From NCBI RefSeq assembly GCF_040687965.1, contig NZ_CP156084.1, forward strand, positions 3,472,501-3,536,500: a DNA stretch of 64,000 bases, written 5' to 3'. This DNA comes from Methylocystis echinoides. Its GTDB lineage: Bacteria; Pseudomonadota; Alphaproteobacteria; Rhizobiales; Beijerinckiaceae. The notes beneath the pieces are model-generated. The model searched no databases. It was not told where the DNA came from and saw only the letters and a program-made list of their open reading frames with translations. Position 1 is the first letter of the stretch, and each line of letters begins with the position of its first letter. Made by a program: the position numbers and the translations under genes. Positions 49,173 to 57,862 of the stretch are shown here, one piece after another.

Positions 49173-49437
49173 GGCGAGGCAGTCTTTTCACTCTGGCGCC
49201 GGCTTCGTGCCGCGCCAGCGCCAGTTCATATTCGAGTTGCAGGCCAAGCCAGTCCTCCGGATCGACTCCGAACCAATGGCCGAGCCGCAACGCCGTATCC
49301 GCCGTCACGCCGCGTTGGCCGTTGAGGATGGCCGTCACGCGGTTGACGGGCACGTCGATGTCGCGGGCGAGGTCCGAGGCGGTTAATCCGAGGTCGGCGA
49401 GATGCTGGGCCAGGACCTGGCCCGGATGCGGCGTCAT
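49153..49437 (-). CDS. HigA-like XRE-family regulator
   Basis: The 94-residue protein starts MTPHPGQVLAQHLADLGLTA. The helix-turn-helix LTASDLARDIDVPVNRVTAI, then LNGQRGVTADTALRLGHWFG, is the pattern of HigA antitoxins, which also repress their own promoter. The ATG at 49437 has GAGGGG about 7 bases upstream. A longer frame adds a Pro/Arg-rich leader of doubtful reality. No HigB toxin gene is visible upstream or downstream. Instead its 3' end overlaps a DNA methyltransferase gene by 20 bases, so it may work as the controller of that gene. Confidence 0.85.
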   Translation of the reverse strand: MTPHPGQVLAQHLADLGLTASDLARDIDVPVNRVTAILNGQRGVTADTALRLGHWFGVDPEDWLGLQLEYELALARHEAGARVKRLPRLADRVL

Positions 49438-49748
49438 GATGCGCCCCTCGACTGATGCAGGAGAAAATTTGCTTGGCCGGCCGCCGCGGCGCACGGGGTC
49501 GCGCCGGGCGCGGGCGGCGTGAGATGGCGCTGGCTCAGGCGGGGGCCGCTGGGGCGGCCCCGGCCGGGACGCCCGCTCCGCGGCTTTGGCCGGCGGACGC
49601 TCCGCGGCGCCGCCGCCCTCCACGCGTTCCGGGAAGCCCCCGGCGAGGAAGAGCTGCGTCAACGCATGATGATAACGGCCATGGCGACGGCCCATGTCAG
49701 GCTCCGGTCAACCGCTGCGCGGTTCTGCATGACGCACATCATAACACG
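49438..49748. other. GC-rich region between tgt and the XRE-family gene
   Basis: These 311 bases lie between the stop of tgt and the start of the HigA-like gene, both on the minus strand. The composition is extremely GC-rich, with low-complexity Pro/Ala/Arg/Gly readings in several frames. I looked for a HigB-type toxin on both strands and found none. It presumably contains the promoter of the regulator-methyltransferase pair. Confidence 0.5.
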
Positions 49749-50885
49749 CTACTGTGAACGATGGGCCGCTTCCCCCGCGTTCCATTGAGCGCGAGTCTCG
49801 GCGATGAAATCGGCGAGCCGCCTTTCCGCGATCGCCGCCCGCAGCCCCGCCATCAAACTCTGATAATAAGCGACATTGGCCTGCGTGAGCAGCATCATTC
49901 CGAGGATTTCCCCCGCTTTTACGAGATGATGCAGATAGGCGCGCGAATAGTCGCGGGCTGCGGGAGACGTCGATTCGGGATCGAGCGGCGAGAGATCCTC
50001 CGCGTAGCGGGAATTCTTGATGTTGATCTTGCCGAATCGCGTATAGGCGAGGCCGTGGCGACCGGCGCGAGTCGGCATGACGCAGTCGAACATGTCGATC
50101 CCGCGCGCCACCGCCTGCACGATGTCGTCCGGCGTGCCCACCCCCATCAGATAGCGGGGCTTCGCGTCGGGCAGATGCGGCAGCGTGGTCTCCAGCATGT
50201 CGAGCATCACGTCCTGCGGTTCGCCGACGGCGAGGCCGCCGACTGCGAGGCCGTGGAAATCCATTTGCGCCAACGCCCGGGCGCTTTCGATTCGCAAGGG
50301 TTTGGAGGCGCCGCCCTGCACGATGCCGAAGACCGCCCTGCCCGACTGTTCTCGAAACGCCTTCCGAGAGCGTTCGGCCCAGCGCAGCGACAGCCGCATC
50401 GCCCGCTCGGCCTCCGCGTCCGAACACGGCAGACGCACGCATTCGTCGAATTGCATCTGAATGTCAGAGCCGAGGAGGTGCTGGATCTCCATGGAGCGTT
50501 CGGGCGAGAGATGATGCCGCGAGCCGTCGATGTGAGACTGGAAGGTCACGCCCTCTTCGTCGAGCTTGCGGAGCTTGGCGAGCGACATCACTTGAAAGCC
50601 GCCCGAGTCGGTCAGGATCGGAAAGGGCCAATTCATGAAGCGATGCAGCCCGCCGAGTCGCGCGACGCGCTCGGCGCCGGGGCGCAGCATCAAATGGTAA
50701 ACGTTGCCCAGCAGAATGTCGGCGCCGGTCGCGCGCACATCCTGGGGGAACATGGCTTTCACCGTCGCGGCCGTGCCGACCGGCATGAACGCCGGCGTAC
50801 GGATGGTTCCGCGCGGCGTAAAGATTTCGCCCTTGCGCGCCGCTCCGTCGGTCGCCTGAAGGGTAAAGGAGAATTCAGCGCTCAT
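49749..50885 (-). CDS. tgt: Queuine tRNA-ribosyltransferase, zinc ligands missing
   Basis: The 378-residue enzyme swaps guanine 34 of tRNA for preQ1 in queuosine synthesis. [18 protein letters not shown] holds the catalytic Asp, and [35 protein letters not shown] and [11 protein letters not shown] (GRHG) are intact. The C-terminal zinc site is not. Where Escherichia coli has ECDCYTC and a later His, this protein has ESTSPAA and TQANVAYYQ, so all three Cys and the His are gone, while the flanking [11 protein letters not shown] is preserved. The start overlaps the upstream small gene by four bases. It is the last gene of the queA-X-tgt operon. Confidence 0.95.
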   Translation of the reverse strand: MSAEFSFTLQATDGAARKGEIFTPRGTIRTPAFMPVGTAATVKAMFPQDVRATGADILLGNVYHLMLRPGAERVARLGGLHRFMNWPFPILTDSGGFQVMSLAKLRKLDEEGVTFQSHIDGSRHHLSPERSMEIQHLLGSDIQMQFDECVRLPCSDAEAERAMRLSLRWAERSRKAFREQSGRAVFGIVQGGASKPLRIESARALAQMDFHGLAVGGLAVGEPQDVMLDMLETTLPHLPDAKPRYLMGVGTPDDIVQAVARGIDMFDCVMPTRAGRHGLAYTRFGKINIKNSRYAEDLSPLDPESTSPAARDYSRAYLHHLVKAGEILGMMLLTQANVAYYQSLMAGLRAAIAERRLADFIAETRAQWNAGEAAHRSQ

Positions 50886-51211
50886 CTGCGTTCCTTCGCG
50901 CCGGGTTCGGCGATCTTGACGATTTTGTAGATCCCGTGGTCGGTCTCGTTGAACCAGACGGTGAAGAGCGTCCCGACCTTCAGTTCCGCGTCGCGTAAAT
51001 CCGTGCGCCAGCGATCGTCGCTCTCGCCGAAGTCGATGCGTCCGTCTCGGCGCAGGATGAAGGGACGCGGCCGCGCGCCGTCGAGATCGACCGCGCCGAA
51101 GACGTCCCAGGTCGCGGCGAAGCGAAGGCCGTCCGCGCGCAGGTCAACCGTCATCAGCGCCTCCGTGGGATCATCGCGCCACTGCGCGATCAGGCGAACG
51201 CTGCGCGTCAT
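50882..51211 (-). CDS. Conserved-looking small protein between queA and tgt
   Basis: The 109-residue protein starts [20 protein letters not shown]. It appears to be mostly beta-strand ([20 protein letters not shown], then [20 protein letters not shown] and [19 protein letters not shown]). It has no signal peptide, zinc motif or enzymatic signature. It overlaps both neighbours by four bases (ATGA at each junction), so queA, this gene and tgt are translationally coupled. That position suggests a role with queuosine synthesis or tRNA handling, but this is inference from gene order alone. I do not recognise the family. Confidence 0.8.
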   Translation of the reverse strand: MTRSVRLIAQWRDDPTEALMTVDLRADGLRFAATWDVFGAVDLDGARPRPFILRRDGRIDFGESDDRWRTDLRDAELKVGTLFTVWFNETDHGIYKIVKIAEPGAKERR

Positions 51212-52287
51212 GCGTCGGCGCGATACAGCAGGCTGGCGTCGCCATAGGAATAGAAGCGGTAGCCGCCGGCGATGGCGTGCGCATAGGCGGCCTTCATGCG
51301 GTCGAGGCCGCAAAAGGCCGAGACGAGCATGAACAGCGTCGAACGCGGCAGATGGAAATTGGTGAGCAGCATGTCCGTCGCACGGAATTTATAGCCCGGC
51401 GTGATGAAGATGCTCGTACGCGAGGCGTAAGCGGCGAGGCGTCCGTCCGGCGCGGCGGCGCTTTCGAGCGTGCGCAGCGCCGTGGTGCCGACCGCGACGA
51501 TGCGGCCGCCCCTGGCGCGGGCCGCGTTAAGGGCCTCAGCGGTTTCGCCATCGATGCGCGCGAACTCCTCGTGCATTTTGTGGGCCTCCGTATCCTCCGC
51601 CTTTACGGGCAAGAAGGTGCCGGCGCCGACATGCAGGGTCACGCGATGCAGCGAGACGCCCTTCGCCGTCAGCGCCGCAAGCAGCGGGGCCGTGAAATGC
51701 AGACCCGCCGTCGGCGCGGCGACGGCGCCGGCCTCGCGCGCGAAGACCGTCTGGTAATCCGCTTCGTCGCGGGCGTCGGCGGCGCGCTTACCGGCGATAT
51801 AGGGCGGCAGCGGCATCTCGCCTGCAGCCTCGATCGCCTCGTCGAGTGCTGCGCCGGAGAGCTCGAAGCGAAGCGCAATCTCCCCCTCGTCGCCCTTGGC
51901 CTCGACATGCGCGTCGAGCACGCCGGACAGGCAGGCCCCCTCGCTTTCGCGGCCGAAGCGGACAAGGTCGCCGATGGCGAGTTTCTTCGCTGGCCGCATC
52001 AGCGCGCGCCAACGCGACCCGTCGAGTCGTTCGATCAACGTCGCCTCGACGCCCGCGCTCAAGGCGCCGCGGCGTCTTTTGCCGGAAAGGCGCGCGTGAA
52101 TGACGCGCGTGTCGTTGACGACGAGGACGTCGCCTTCTTTCAGAAAGGACGGCAGATCGCGCACAATCCGATCTTCGAGAGCGCCCGTCGGCGGCACGAC
52201 GAGCAGGCGCGCGCTGTCGCGCGGCTCGGCGGGGCGCAGCGCAATACGGTCCTGGGGAAGGTCGAAGTCGAAGAGATCGACGCGCAT
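51208..52287 (-). CDS. queA: S-adenosylmethionine:tRNA ribosyltransferase-isomerase
   Basis: The 359-residue enzyme adds the ribosyl part of SAM to preQ1-tRNA to make epoxyqueuosine. [20 protein letters not shown] opens the family, with [19 protein letters not shown], then [16 protein letters not shown], then [21 protein letters not shown] and the C-terminal [17 protein letters not shown]. These are the standard QueA signatures, and the length is normal. Its stop overlaps the start of the next small gene by four bases. The operon start lies just downstream of a palindromic repeat cluster. It acts in the cytoplasm on tRNAs with GUN anticodons. Confidence 0.97.
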   Translation of the reverse strand: MRVDLFDFDLPQDRIALRPAEPRDSARLLVVPPTGALEDRIVRDLPSFLKEGDVLVVNDTRVIHARLSGKRRRGALSAGVEATLIERLDGSRWRALMRPAKKLAIGDLVRFGRESEGACLSGVLDAHVEAKGDEGEIALRFELSGAALDEAIEAAGEMPLPPYIAGKRAADARDEADYQTVFAREAGAVAAPTAGLHFTAPLLAALTAKGVSLHRVTLHVGAGTFLPVKAEDTEAHKMHEEFARIDGETAEALNAARARGGRIVAVGTTALRTLESAAAPDGRLAAYASRTSIFITPGYKFRATDMLLTNFHLPRSTLFMLVSAFCGLDRMKAAYAHAIAGGYRFYSYGDASLLYRADA

Positions 52288-52303
52288 GTCGGGGTCGCGG
52301 CCA

Positions 52304-52385
52304 CCTCTCCCGATGCAATGGGGAGAGGGCTGGGGTGAGGGGGCTCGCCCCTCACCCTAACCCTCTCCCCGCGCGCGGGGAGAGG
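52304..52385. repeat. REP-like palindromic element cluster
   Basis: Three overlapping inverted repeats fill the gap between queA and a cyclophilin gene. CCTCTCCC pairs with GGGGAGAGG (52304-52328). A long imperfect palindrome GGGGAGAGGG...CCCTCTCCCC spans about 52320-52370. CCTCTCCCC/GGGGAGAGG is a perfect stem around GCGCGC (52362-52385). The unit CCCTCACCCTAACCCTCTCC is of a kind scattered between genes in many proteobacteria. A related motif lies between pyrE and the dipeptidase gene near 43363-43392. Confidence 0.7.
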
Positions 52386-52392
52386 GAATGGA

Positions 52393-52851
52393 TCAGGCGC
52401 TGAGCGTCGCCTTGATGATCTTGTCCGGATCTCTCACCGGCTCGCCGCGCTTGATCTTGTCGACGTTCTCCATGCCGGAAATCACTTCGCCCCAGACCGT
52501 ATATTGCTTGTCGAGGAAGCGGGCGTCGTCGAAGCAGATGAAGAACTGCGAATTGGCCGTGTCCGGATGCGAGGCGCGCGCCATGGAGCAGGTCCCGCGC
52601 ACATGCGGCGCGTCGTTGAATTCCTGCTCGAGGTTCGGATATTGCGAACCGCCGGTGCCGGTGCCGCGCGGACAGCCGGTCTGCGCCATGAAGCCCTCGA
52701 TGACGCGGTGAAACACAATGCCGTCATAGAAGCCCTCGGAGACGAGCTTCTTGATGCGCTCGACATGCTTGGGCGCAAGATCGGGTCGCAATTTGATAAC
52801 GACGGGACCCTTGGTGGTCTCGAGCGTCAGAGTGTCGGCGGCTTCAGTCAT
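52393..52851 (-). CDS. ppiB: Cytosolic cyclophilin-type peptidyl-prolyl isomerase
   Basis: The 152-residue protein has AAAGGACAG before the ATG at 52851 and no signal peptide. The cyclophilin core shows GFYDGIVFHRVIEGFMAQTG (catalytic Arg in FHRV), CPRGTGTGGSQYPNLEQEF, MARASHPDTANSQFFICFDD and YTVWGEVISGMENVDKI. It catalyses cis-trans isomerisation of prolyl bonds during folding in the cytosol. It lies next to a second, exported cyclophilin gene upstream on the same strand, separated by a palindromic repeat. The pairing suggests local duplication followed by separate localisation. Confidence 0.94.
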   Translation of the reverse strand: MTEAADTLTLETTKGPVVIKLRPDLAPKHVERIKKLVSEGFYDGIVFHRVIEGFMAQTGCPRGTGTGGSQYPNLEQEFNDAPHVRGTCSMARASHPDTANSQFFICFDDARFLDKQYTVWGEVISGMENVDKIKRGEPVRDPDKIIKATLSA

Positions 52852-52888
52852 TTTCTGTCCTTTGTATTGTCGCCCGCTCGTCGAGATG

Positions 52889-52951
52889 GCCGGGCCTGTC
52901 CCGGCTATCCACGAAAGCGTCTCGGCGTGGGCGGCCGGGACAAGCCCGGCC
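52889..52951. repeat. Paired palindromic repeat (GGCCGGGACAAGCCCGGCC type)
   Basis: Two hairpins in inverted order lie between the cyclophilin genes: GCCGGG/CCCGGC around CCTGT (52889-52905) and GGCCGGG/CCCGGCC around ACAAG (52933-52951). The unit is a common extragenic palindrome in Hyphomicrobiales genomes as far as I recall. Together they could form one larger foldback in mRNA between the two genes. Confidence 0.7.
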
Positions 52952-52965
52952 AACGCTGAAAGGGG

Positions 52966-53520
52966 TCAGCTCTCGTCGCCGGCGACCCGAACCTTGAGCA
53001 TGCGGTCCGGGTTCTCGACCGCGCCGTTATTGGCCTTGTCGCCCTTCTTGATCTTGTCGACGACGTCCATGCCGGAGACGACCTCGCCCCAGATCGTATA
53101 TTTGCCGTTGAGCTGCGGCGCCTCGGCGAAGCAGATGAAGAACTGCGAATTGGCCGAGTCCTTGTCGCCCGGCTGGCGGGCCATGGCGACCGTGCCGCGC
53201 TTGAAGGGTTCGTTACTGAATTCTGCCTTGAGGTCGGGATAGCGCGAGCTGCCCATGCCGGTGCCGTCGGGATCGCCGCCCTGCGCCATGAAGCCCTCGA
53301 TCACGCGATGAAAGGCGATGTTGTCGTAGAAATGTTCCTTGGCGAGGCGCTCGATGCGCTCGACATGCTTGGGCGCGAGATCGGGGCGCAGCTTGATGGC
53401 GATGCGGCCGTCCTTGGTGTCGATATAAAGGAGCTTGTCTTCGGCGCGGGCCAAAGAAGCGGTCCCGAGCGCAGCCGAAACGGCCACGGCGGAGAGCAGA
53501 ACACGACGGGTAAGTTTCAT
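52966..53520 (-). CDS. Exported cyclophilin-type peptidyl-prolyl isomerase
   Basis: The 184-residue protein has a signal peptide (MKLTRRVLLSAVAVSAALGT, cleaved near ARAED). The mature cyclophilin domain has HFYDNIAFHRVIEGFMAQGG, DPDGTGMGSSRYPDLKAEF, MARQPGDKDSANSQFFICFA and YTIWGEVVSGMDVVDKI. It should aid folding of periplasmic or outer-membrane proteins, like PpiA. It is paralogous to the cytosolic form encoded just downstream, with long stretches of shared residues. The coaD gene is upstream on the same strand with about 18 bases between, so co-transcription is possible. Confidence 0.94.
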   Translation of the reverse strand: MKLTRRVLLSAVAVSAALGTASLARAEDKLLYIDTKDGRIAIKLRPDLAPKHVERIERLAKEHFYDNIAFHRVIEGFMAQGGDPDGTGMGSSRYPDLKAEFSNEPFKRGTVAMARQPGDKDSANSQFFICFAEAPQLNGKYTIWGEVVSGMDVVDKIKKGDKANNGAVENPDRMLKVRVAGDES

Positions 53521-53538
53521 TGAGCCTCCCTTAAGGCT

Positions 53539-54039
53539 TTAATTGCCGCGCCTTGCAATGGCGCGTTTGAGGGCCTCGACGGAAGCGGCCGGCGCGAAGG
53601 CCGACACGTCGCCGCCAAGCGCCGCAATCTGGCGCACGAGGGTGCCGCTGATATGGCGCAGCCCCGGCGAAGCAGGCAGGAAAACCGTGCGAATAGCGGG
53701 CGCCAGCGTCCCGTTCATCCCCGCCATCTGCATTTCATAGTCGAAGTCGGAGCCGTCGCGCAATCCGCGCAGGATCGCGCCGGCGCCGGCGGCGCGCGCC
53801 GCCTCGACAACGAGGCCGTCGAAGCTCACAGCCTCTACGGCGCCCGCGAAGCCCTCGGCCGCGCTCACGTCGGCGATCGTCTCGGCCCGCTCCTCGAAGG
53901 TCAGCCAGGGAGATTTGCCGGGATGCACGCCGATCGCCACGACGACCTTGTCGAAGAGCGCGACGCCCTGGCGCAGCACGTCGAGATGGCCGTTGGTCAG
54001 CGGATCGAAGGTGCCGGAATAAAGCGCGATCCGCGTCAT
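53539..54039 (-). CDS. coaD: Phosphopantetheine adenylyltransferase
   Basis: The 166-residue enzyme performs the fourth step of CoA synthesis (ATP plus 4'-phosphopantetheine to dephospho-CoA). [20 protein letters not shown] carries the (T/S)xGH nucleotidyltransferase motif, [21 protein letters not shown] follows, [20 protein letters not shown] is the pantetheine-binding segment, and [20 protein letters not shown] holds the ISST-like motif (here ISGT). The ATG at 54039 overlaps the stop of the upstream dihydroorotase-like gene by four bases. It forms hexamers in the cytosol. Length matches the family. Confidence 0.96.
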   Translation of the reverse strand: MTRIALYSGTFDPLTNGHLDVLRQGVALFDKVVVAIGVHPGKSPWLTFEERAETIADVSAAEGFAGAVEAVSFDGLVVEAARAAGAGAILRGLRDGSDFDYEMQMAGMNGTLAPAIRTVFLPASPGLRHISGTLVRQIAALGGDVSAFAPAASVEALKRAIARRGN

Positions 54040-55340
54040 GGCGCGATCTCGTGCACGATGCGCCCGGCGACCATGGTGGTCTTCACGACGCCCTGCAACA
54101 AGGCGCCGTCGAAGGGCGTATTGCGGCAACGCGAATGCAACAGGTCGGGGTCGACGACGAAAGGCTCGTCGGGGTCGAAGCGGATCAGATCGGCGGGCGC
54201 GCCCTTTTGCAGGCGCCCCTGCTCCAGCCCGAGGATTTCTGCGGGACGCGACGACATCGCTGCGAGCAGCCTCGGCAGGCTCACGTCGCCCGAATGGACG
54301 AGACGCATGCCCGCGGCGAGCATGGTCTCGACGCCGATCGCGCCGAATTCGGCCTCTGCGAACGGCAGGCGCTTGGTTTCCACGTCCTGCGGATCATGGT
54401 CCGAGACGATCACGTCGATGAGGCCCTCCGCCAGCGCGGCGACCAGCGCCTTGCGCTCCTCCTCGTGACGCAGGGGCGGACGCAGCTTCAGGAAGGTGCG
54501 GTAATCGCCGATGTCGCTTTCATTGAGGGTCAGATGGTTGATCGTCACGCCGGCAGTCACGGGCAGTCCCGCCGCCTTGGCCGCGCTGAGCGACTCGAGC
54601 GAGAGCGTCGAGGTGAGGATCGCGGCGTGGTAGCGGGCGCCGGTGAGGGCCACGAGGCGCAGGTCGCGGTCGAGCACGACCGCCTCGGCCTCGCGCGGAA
54701 TGCCCGAGAGGCCGAGGCGCAGCGCGAATTCGCCCTCGTTCATCACGCCGCCGGCAAGGTCTGGGTCCTGGGTGAAATGCACGACCAGCGCGCCGAAGTC
54801 GCGCGCGTAGCTCATCGCCCGGCGCATGACGAGCGCGTTGCGGATCGAGTGCGCGCCGTCGAAAAAAGCGACGGCGCCCGCCTGCTGGAGAAGGCCGATC
54901 TCGGCAATCTCCTTGCCCTCGCGTCCCTTGGTCAGCGCCGCCATGGGCAGCACGCGCACCTTTCCGGTGTCGCGCGCGCGTCGCAGGACAAAGTCGACGA
55001 CCGCCGGATCGTCGACCGCGGGAAAGGCGGCGCTCGTGGAGACCAGCGTGGTGACGCCGCCGACGGCGGCTGAGAGCGTCGCGCTGGCGATGGTCTCGCG
55101 GTGCTCCGCGCCGGGCTCGCCAACGAAGGCCTGCATGTCGATGAGGCCGGGCGCGAGCACGTCGCCTCGGCAGTCGACGACCCGCGCGCCCTCGGGCGCG
55201 GCGTCGGGGCGAAGGCCCGGCCCCAGATCGGCGATGCGCCCGTTCGAAACCAGAAGCCCGCCCTGCGACTCGACGCCGGTGGCGGGGTCGATCAGACGGG
55301 CGTTGACGAAAAGAGTCGGCGCGAGGGGGTCAGTGGCCAT
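54036..55340 (-). CDS. pyrC: Dihydroorotase-like protein lacking the HxH metal motif
   Basis: The 434-residue protein has the amidohydrolase fold and the class I dihydroorotase order: [20 protein letters not shown], then [20 protein letters not shown], then [15 protein letters not shown] and [20 protein letters not shown]. Active enzymes have DMHxHLREPG at the first site. Here both histidines are replaced ([10 protein letters not shown]), so the binuclear zinc centre cannot form normally. In several bacteria such inactive PyrC-like proteins (PyrC', pDHO) form a scaffold with aspartate carbamoyltransferase. No pyrB is adjacent here. It is coupled to coaD by a four-base overlap. Another true dihydroorotase is expected elsewhere. 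Confidence 0.88.
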   Translation of the reverse strand: MATDPLAPTLFVNARLIDPATGVESQGGLLVSNGRIADLGPGLRPDAAPEGARVVDCRGDVLAPGLIDMQAFVGEPGAEHRETIASATLSAAVGGVTTLVSTSAAFPAVDDPAVVDFVLRRARDTGKVRVLPMAALTKGREGKEIAEIGLLQQAGAVAFFDGAHSIRNALVMRRAMSYARDFGALVVHFTQDPDLAGGVMNEGEFALRLGLSGIPREAEAVVLDRDLRLVALTGARYHAAILTSTLSLESLSAAKAAGLPVTAGVTINHLTLNESDIGDYRTFLKLRPPLRHEEERKALVAALAEGLIDVIVSDHDPQDVETKRLPFAEAEFGAIGVETMLAAGMRLVHSGDVSLPRLLAAMSSRPAEILGLEQGRLQKGAPADLIRFDPDEPFVVDPDLLHSRCRNTPFDGALLQGVVKTTMVAGRIVHEIAP

Positions 55341-55407
55341 GGCGCCTGATTAGGCCATTTTGCCGGGGTTGGAAACGTCCGGGCCGGCCCTCCGCGCTTA
55401 ACGCTCC

Positions 55408-57705
55408 TCATTTCATGAACAGCGCCGCAATGTCCTCGATCCGCGCCGGCTTGATCAGATGGCCGTCGAAACCCGCCTCCTTCACGCGGCGGCGCGTCTC
55501 TTCCTCGCCCCAGCCGGTGAGAGCGACAATCTCGATCTCCGCGCCGCCCGGCTGCGCCCGCAGCGCGCGCGCGGTCTGATAGCCGTCCATGATCGGCATG
55601 CCCAAATCCAGGAGCACCAGACCGGGCCTGAGCGCCGCGGCCCGCGCCAGGCCCTCGGCGCCGCTGTAGGCGACGTCAACCTCGAAGCCCAGGCTCTTGA
55701 GCGCCACCGCAAGCGTGTCGACCGCATCCCGGTTATCGTCGATGAGGAGCGCGCGCCGACCCTTTCCGCCCATGCGCGGCGCCGCTTCGCCCTTTGACTC
55801 GCGCTCGGGCGCTCCCAGGGACAACGGCAAGCGAACCAGGAAGCGTGCGCCGCGCCCCTCGCCATCGCTCTGCGCCTCGACGGAGCCGCCATGCAGTTCG
55901 ACAAGCTTCCGCACCAGGGAGAGACCAATGCCGAGCCCCGCGCGTCCATGTTTCGGAGACCCTTCGCCCTGCGTGAACAGATCGAAGATCTGCGGCAGCA
56001 TTTGCGAAGAGATGCCCACGCCTGAATCGCTGATGGCGACGCAAACTTGCCCCCCATCGCGTTCGGCGGCGACGCCAACCGTCCCGCCCGCATCGGTATA
56101 TTTGATGGCGTTGTCGAGCAGGTTGACGAACATCTGCGACACTCGGACGGGATCGCATTCCGCCGGCAGCGCTTCGTCGAGGCCCGAGACCTGAACAGTC
56201 AGATTCTTGGCCTCCGTAAGCGCGCGCACATCTCCAATCGCCTGCTTCAAAATGTCGGCGAGATCGACCAGCTCTTTCTTGAGCTCGAGCTTGCCGCGGC
56301 TGATGCGGGAAACGTCGATCAGGTCGTCGACGAGCCGCACCAGATGAACGACCTGCCGCTCCATGATCTCCTGCATGCGCGCGACCCTCGGGTCGCCGGG
56401 CTCGGCTCGGCGAAGGAACTGAAGGCCCGAGCGCAAGGGCGAAAGCGGGTTTCTCAACTCGTGCGCCAGCGTGGCGATGAACTCGTCCTTGTTGCGGTCG
56501 CTTTTCCTCAGCCGTTCCTCCGCCTCCCGCCGCTTCTGCTCGTTGCGTCTGCGGTCGGTGATGTCGGTGTGGCTGAGGACAAGCGCGGCGGGCGGCCCCG
56601 ACAGACGCGCGACGTGCATCTCGAACCATTGCTCGCGGTCGGGCGCGTGACAGGGATATTCCAGCACGAACCCTTCCGATCTGCCGCTCATGACGGCGTA
56701 AATGCCTTCGATTGCGCCCCGGGCGTATAGGTCTCCATCCGAAGCGGCCGCCCGCGCCGTTGCGAGATAATCGACGCCCGGGGCGACGTGGGCATAAGCG
56801 CCGCCCTGCATTCGCGCGAAGCGCTCCCAGGGCTTGTTGACGGCGACGATCTTTCCGTCGGAGCCGATGACGGCCACGTGATGCGGCAGGGAATCGAGGA
56901 TGGCGCGCAGAAACTCCTCGCTTTTCTGCAGCGTCTCTTCCGTCGCTTGCTCCTTCGTCACGTCGAAGGCGGCGAGCGTTGCATGAGAGGGGCGCCGCTC
57001 GCCGCCCTCTCCGTCGAAAACCACCTGCTTACGCACCCGCACCCAGCGCATCTCGCCTGAAGGGCGGATGATCCGGTGGTCCATCTCGAACCAGCCGGGG
57101 CCAGAAGGGTCGAGCGCATGGCTGATCGCATCCATGATCGCGCCGGCGTCGTCGGGATGAAACAGTCTGTGAAGGACATCGCGCGGGACCGCTACGGGGA
57201 CCTCGCCGAGGCCGAAAAGCCTCGCGGCCTCCGCCGAAAGACTTACGGCGTCCTTTTTGTAGTCGACCCTGGCGAGCGTGAGCCCGGCGACGGCGCAACC
57301 GACCTGCAGCCATGCCTCGCTCTCCTCCGATTGCCGCTCAGCGCGGCGGGCGTCGGTGACGTCGCGGCAGATGCAGAGAAGACGAATGGCGCCAGTCTGG
57401 CGCGCCCGGATCGGCGCGACGCAGACATTCCACAGTATCTCTTCGCCAGTCGCTAGACGGCTCTCCTCGAAGCGCACCGTCGCCCCGCCTCTGGCGGCGC
57501 TCAGCGCTTTGGAGACGTTCTCGCGCGCGGCGGGCGGCCACCGGTCGAGCCAGACGAGTCCAGCGACTTCGGTCGAACTCATCGCCTGCATCAGACGCAG
57601 GCAGGCCTCGTTGACGCTCAGCACGCGTCCGTCTTCATCCAATAACAGGATGCAGTCCGGACTGGCGTCGAACAGGACTCGCCGGAACTCCTCGTCCGAA
57701 AACAT
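55408..57705 (-). CDS. Hybrid histidine kinase: PAS repeats, kinase core, receiver
   Basis: The soluble protein of about 765 residues has three PAS-type sensor segments. The first is near 5-110 (LFDASPDCILLLDEDGRVLS), the second near 140-260 (RIIRPSGEMRWVRVRKQVVF), and the third near 275-390 (LRAILDSLPHHVAVIGSDGK). The kinase core has FIATLAHELRNPLSPLRSGL (phospho-acceptor His), FVNLLDNAIKYTDAGG (N box), ISDSGVGIS and LGIGLSLVRKLVELHGG. The C-terminal receiver has LLIDDNRDAVD, LVLLDLGMPIMDGY and the Lys in HLIKPARI. ATG 57705 has GGAGG five bases upstream; GTG 57756 is an alternative. The signal and output are unknown. Confidence 0.93.
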   Translation of the reverse strand: MFSDEEFRRVLFDASPDCILLLDEDGRVLSVNEACLRLMQAMSSTEVAGLVWLDRWPPAARENVSKALSAARGGATVRFEESRLATGEEILWNVCVAPIRARQTGAIRLLCICRDVTDARRAERQSEESEAWLQVGCAVAGLTLARVDYKKDAVSLSAEAARLFGLGEVPVAVPRDVLHRLFHPDDAGAIMDAISHALDPSGPGWFEMDHRIIRPSGEMRWVRVRKQVVFDGEGGERRPSHATLAAFDVTKEQATEETLQKSEEFLRAILDSLPHHVAVIGSDGKIVAVNKPWERFARMQGGAYAHVAPGVDYLATARAAASDGDLYARGAIEGIYAVMSGRSEGFVLEYPCHAPDREQWFEMHVARLSGPPAALVLSHTDITDRRRNEQKRREAEERLRKSDRNKDEFIATLAHELRNPLSPLRSGLQFLRRAEPGDPRVARMQEIMERQVVHLVRLVDDLIDVSRISRGKLELKKELVDLADILKQAIGDVRALTEAKNLTVQVSGLDEALPAECDPVRVSQMFVNLLDNAIKYTDAGGTVGVAAERDGGQVCVAISDSGVGISSQMLPQIFDLFTQGEGSPKHGRAGLGIGLSLVRKLVELHGGSVEAQSDGEGRGARFLVRLPLSLGAPERESKGEAAPRMGGKGRRALLIDDNRDAVDTLAVALKSLGFEVDVAYSGAEGLARAAALRPGLVLLDLGMPIMDGYQTARALRAQPGGAEIEIVALTGWGEEETRRRVKEAGFDGHLIKPARIEDIAALFMK

Positions 57706-57862
57706 GTGCGCCTCCAGTTGAAGGGGCAGCGCGGGCGACAGAAAGTCGCGCGACACGCCGGGAGGCTCCTCTGGCCCCCGTATCGGCTGGAGGAGATTTA
57801 ATCAGCAACGTCATAACCTTGACCGCGCGTTACCGTCAAGATGAGGCCGCTGCGACTCAATT

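Noticed and set aside
49438-49748. HigB toxin partner for the HigA-like gene
   Set aside because: No frame on either strand has HigB motifs; only low-complexity GC-rich readings are present.
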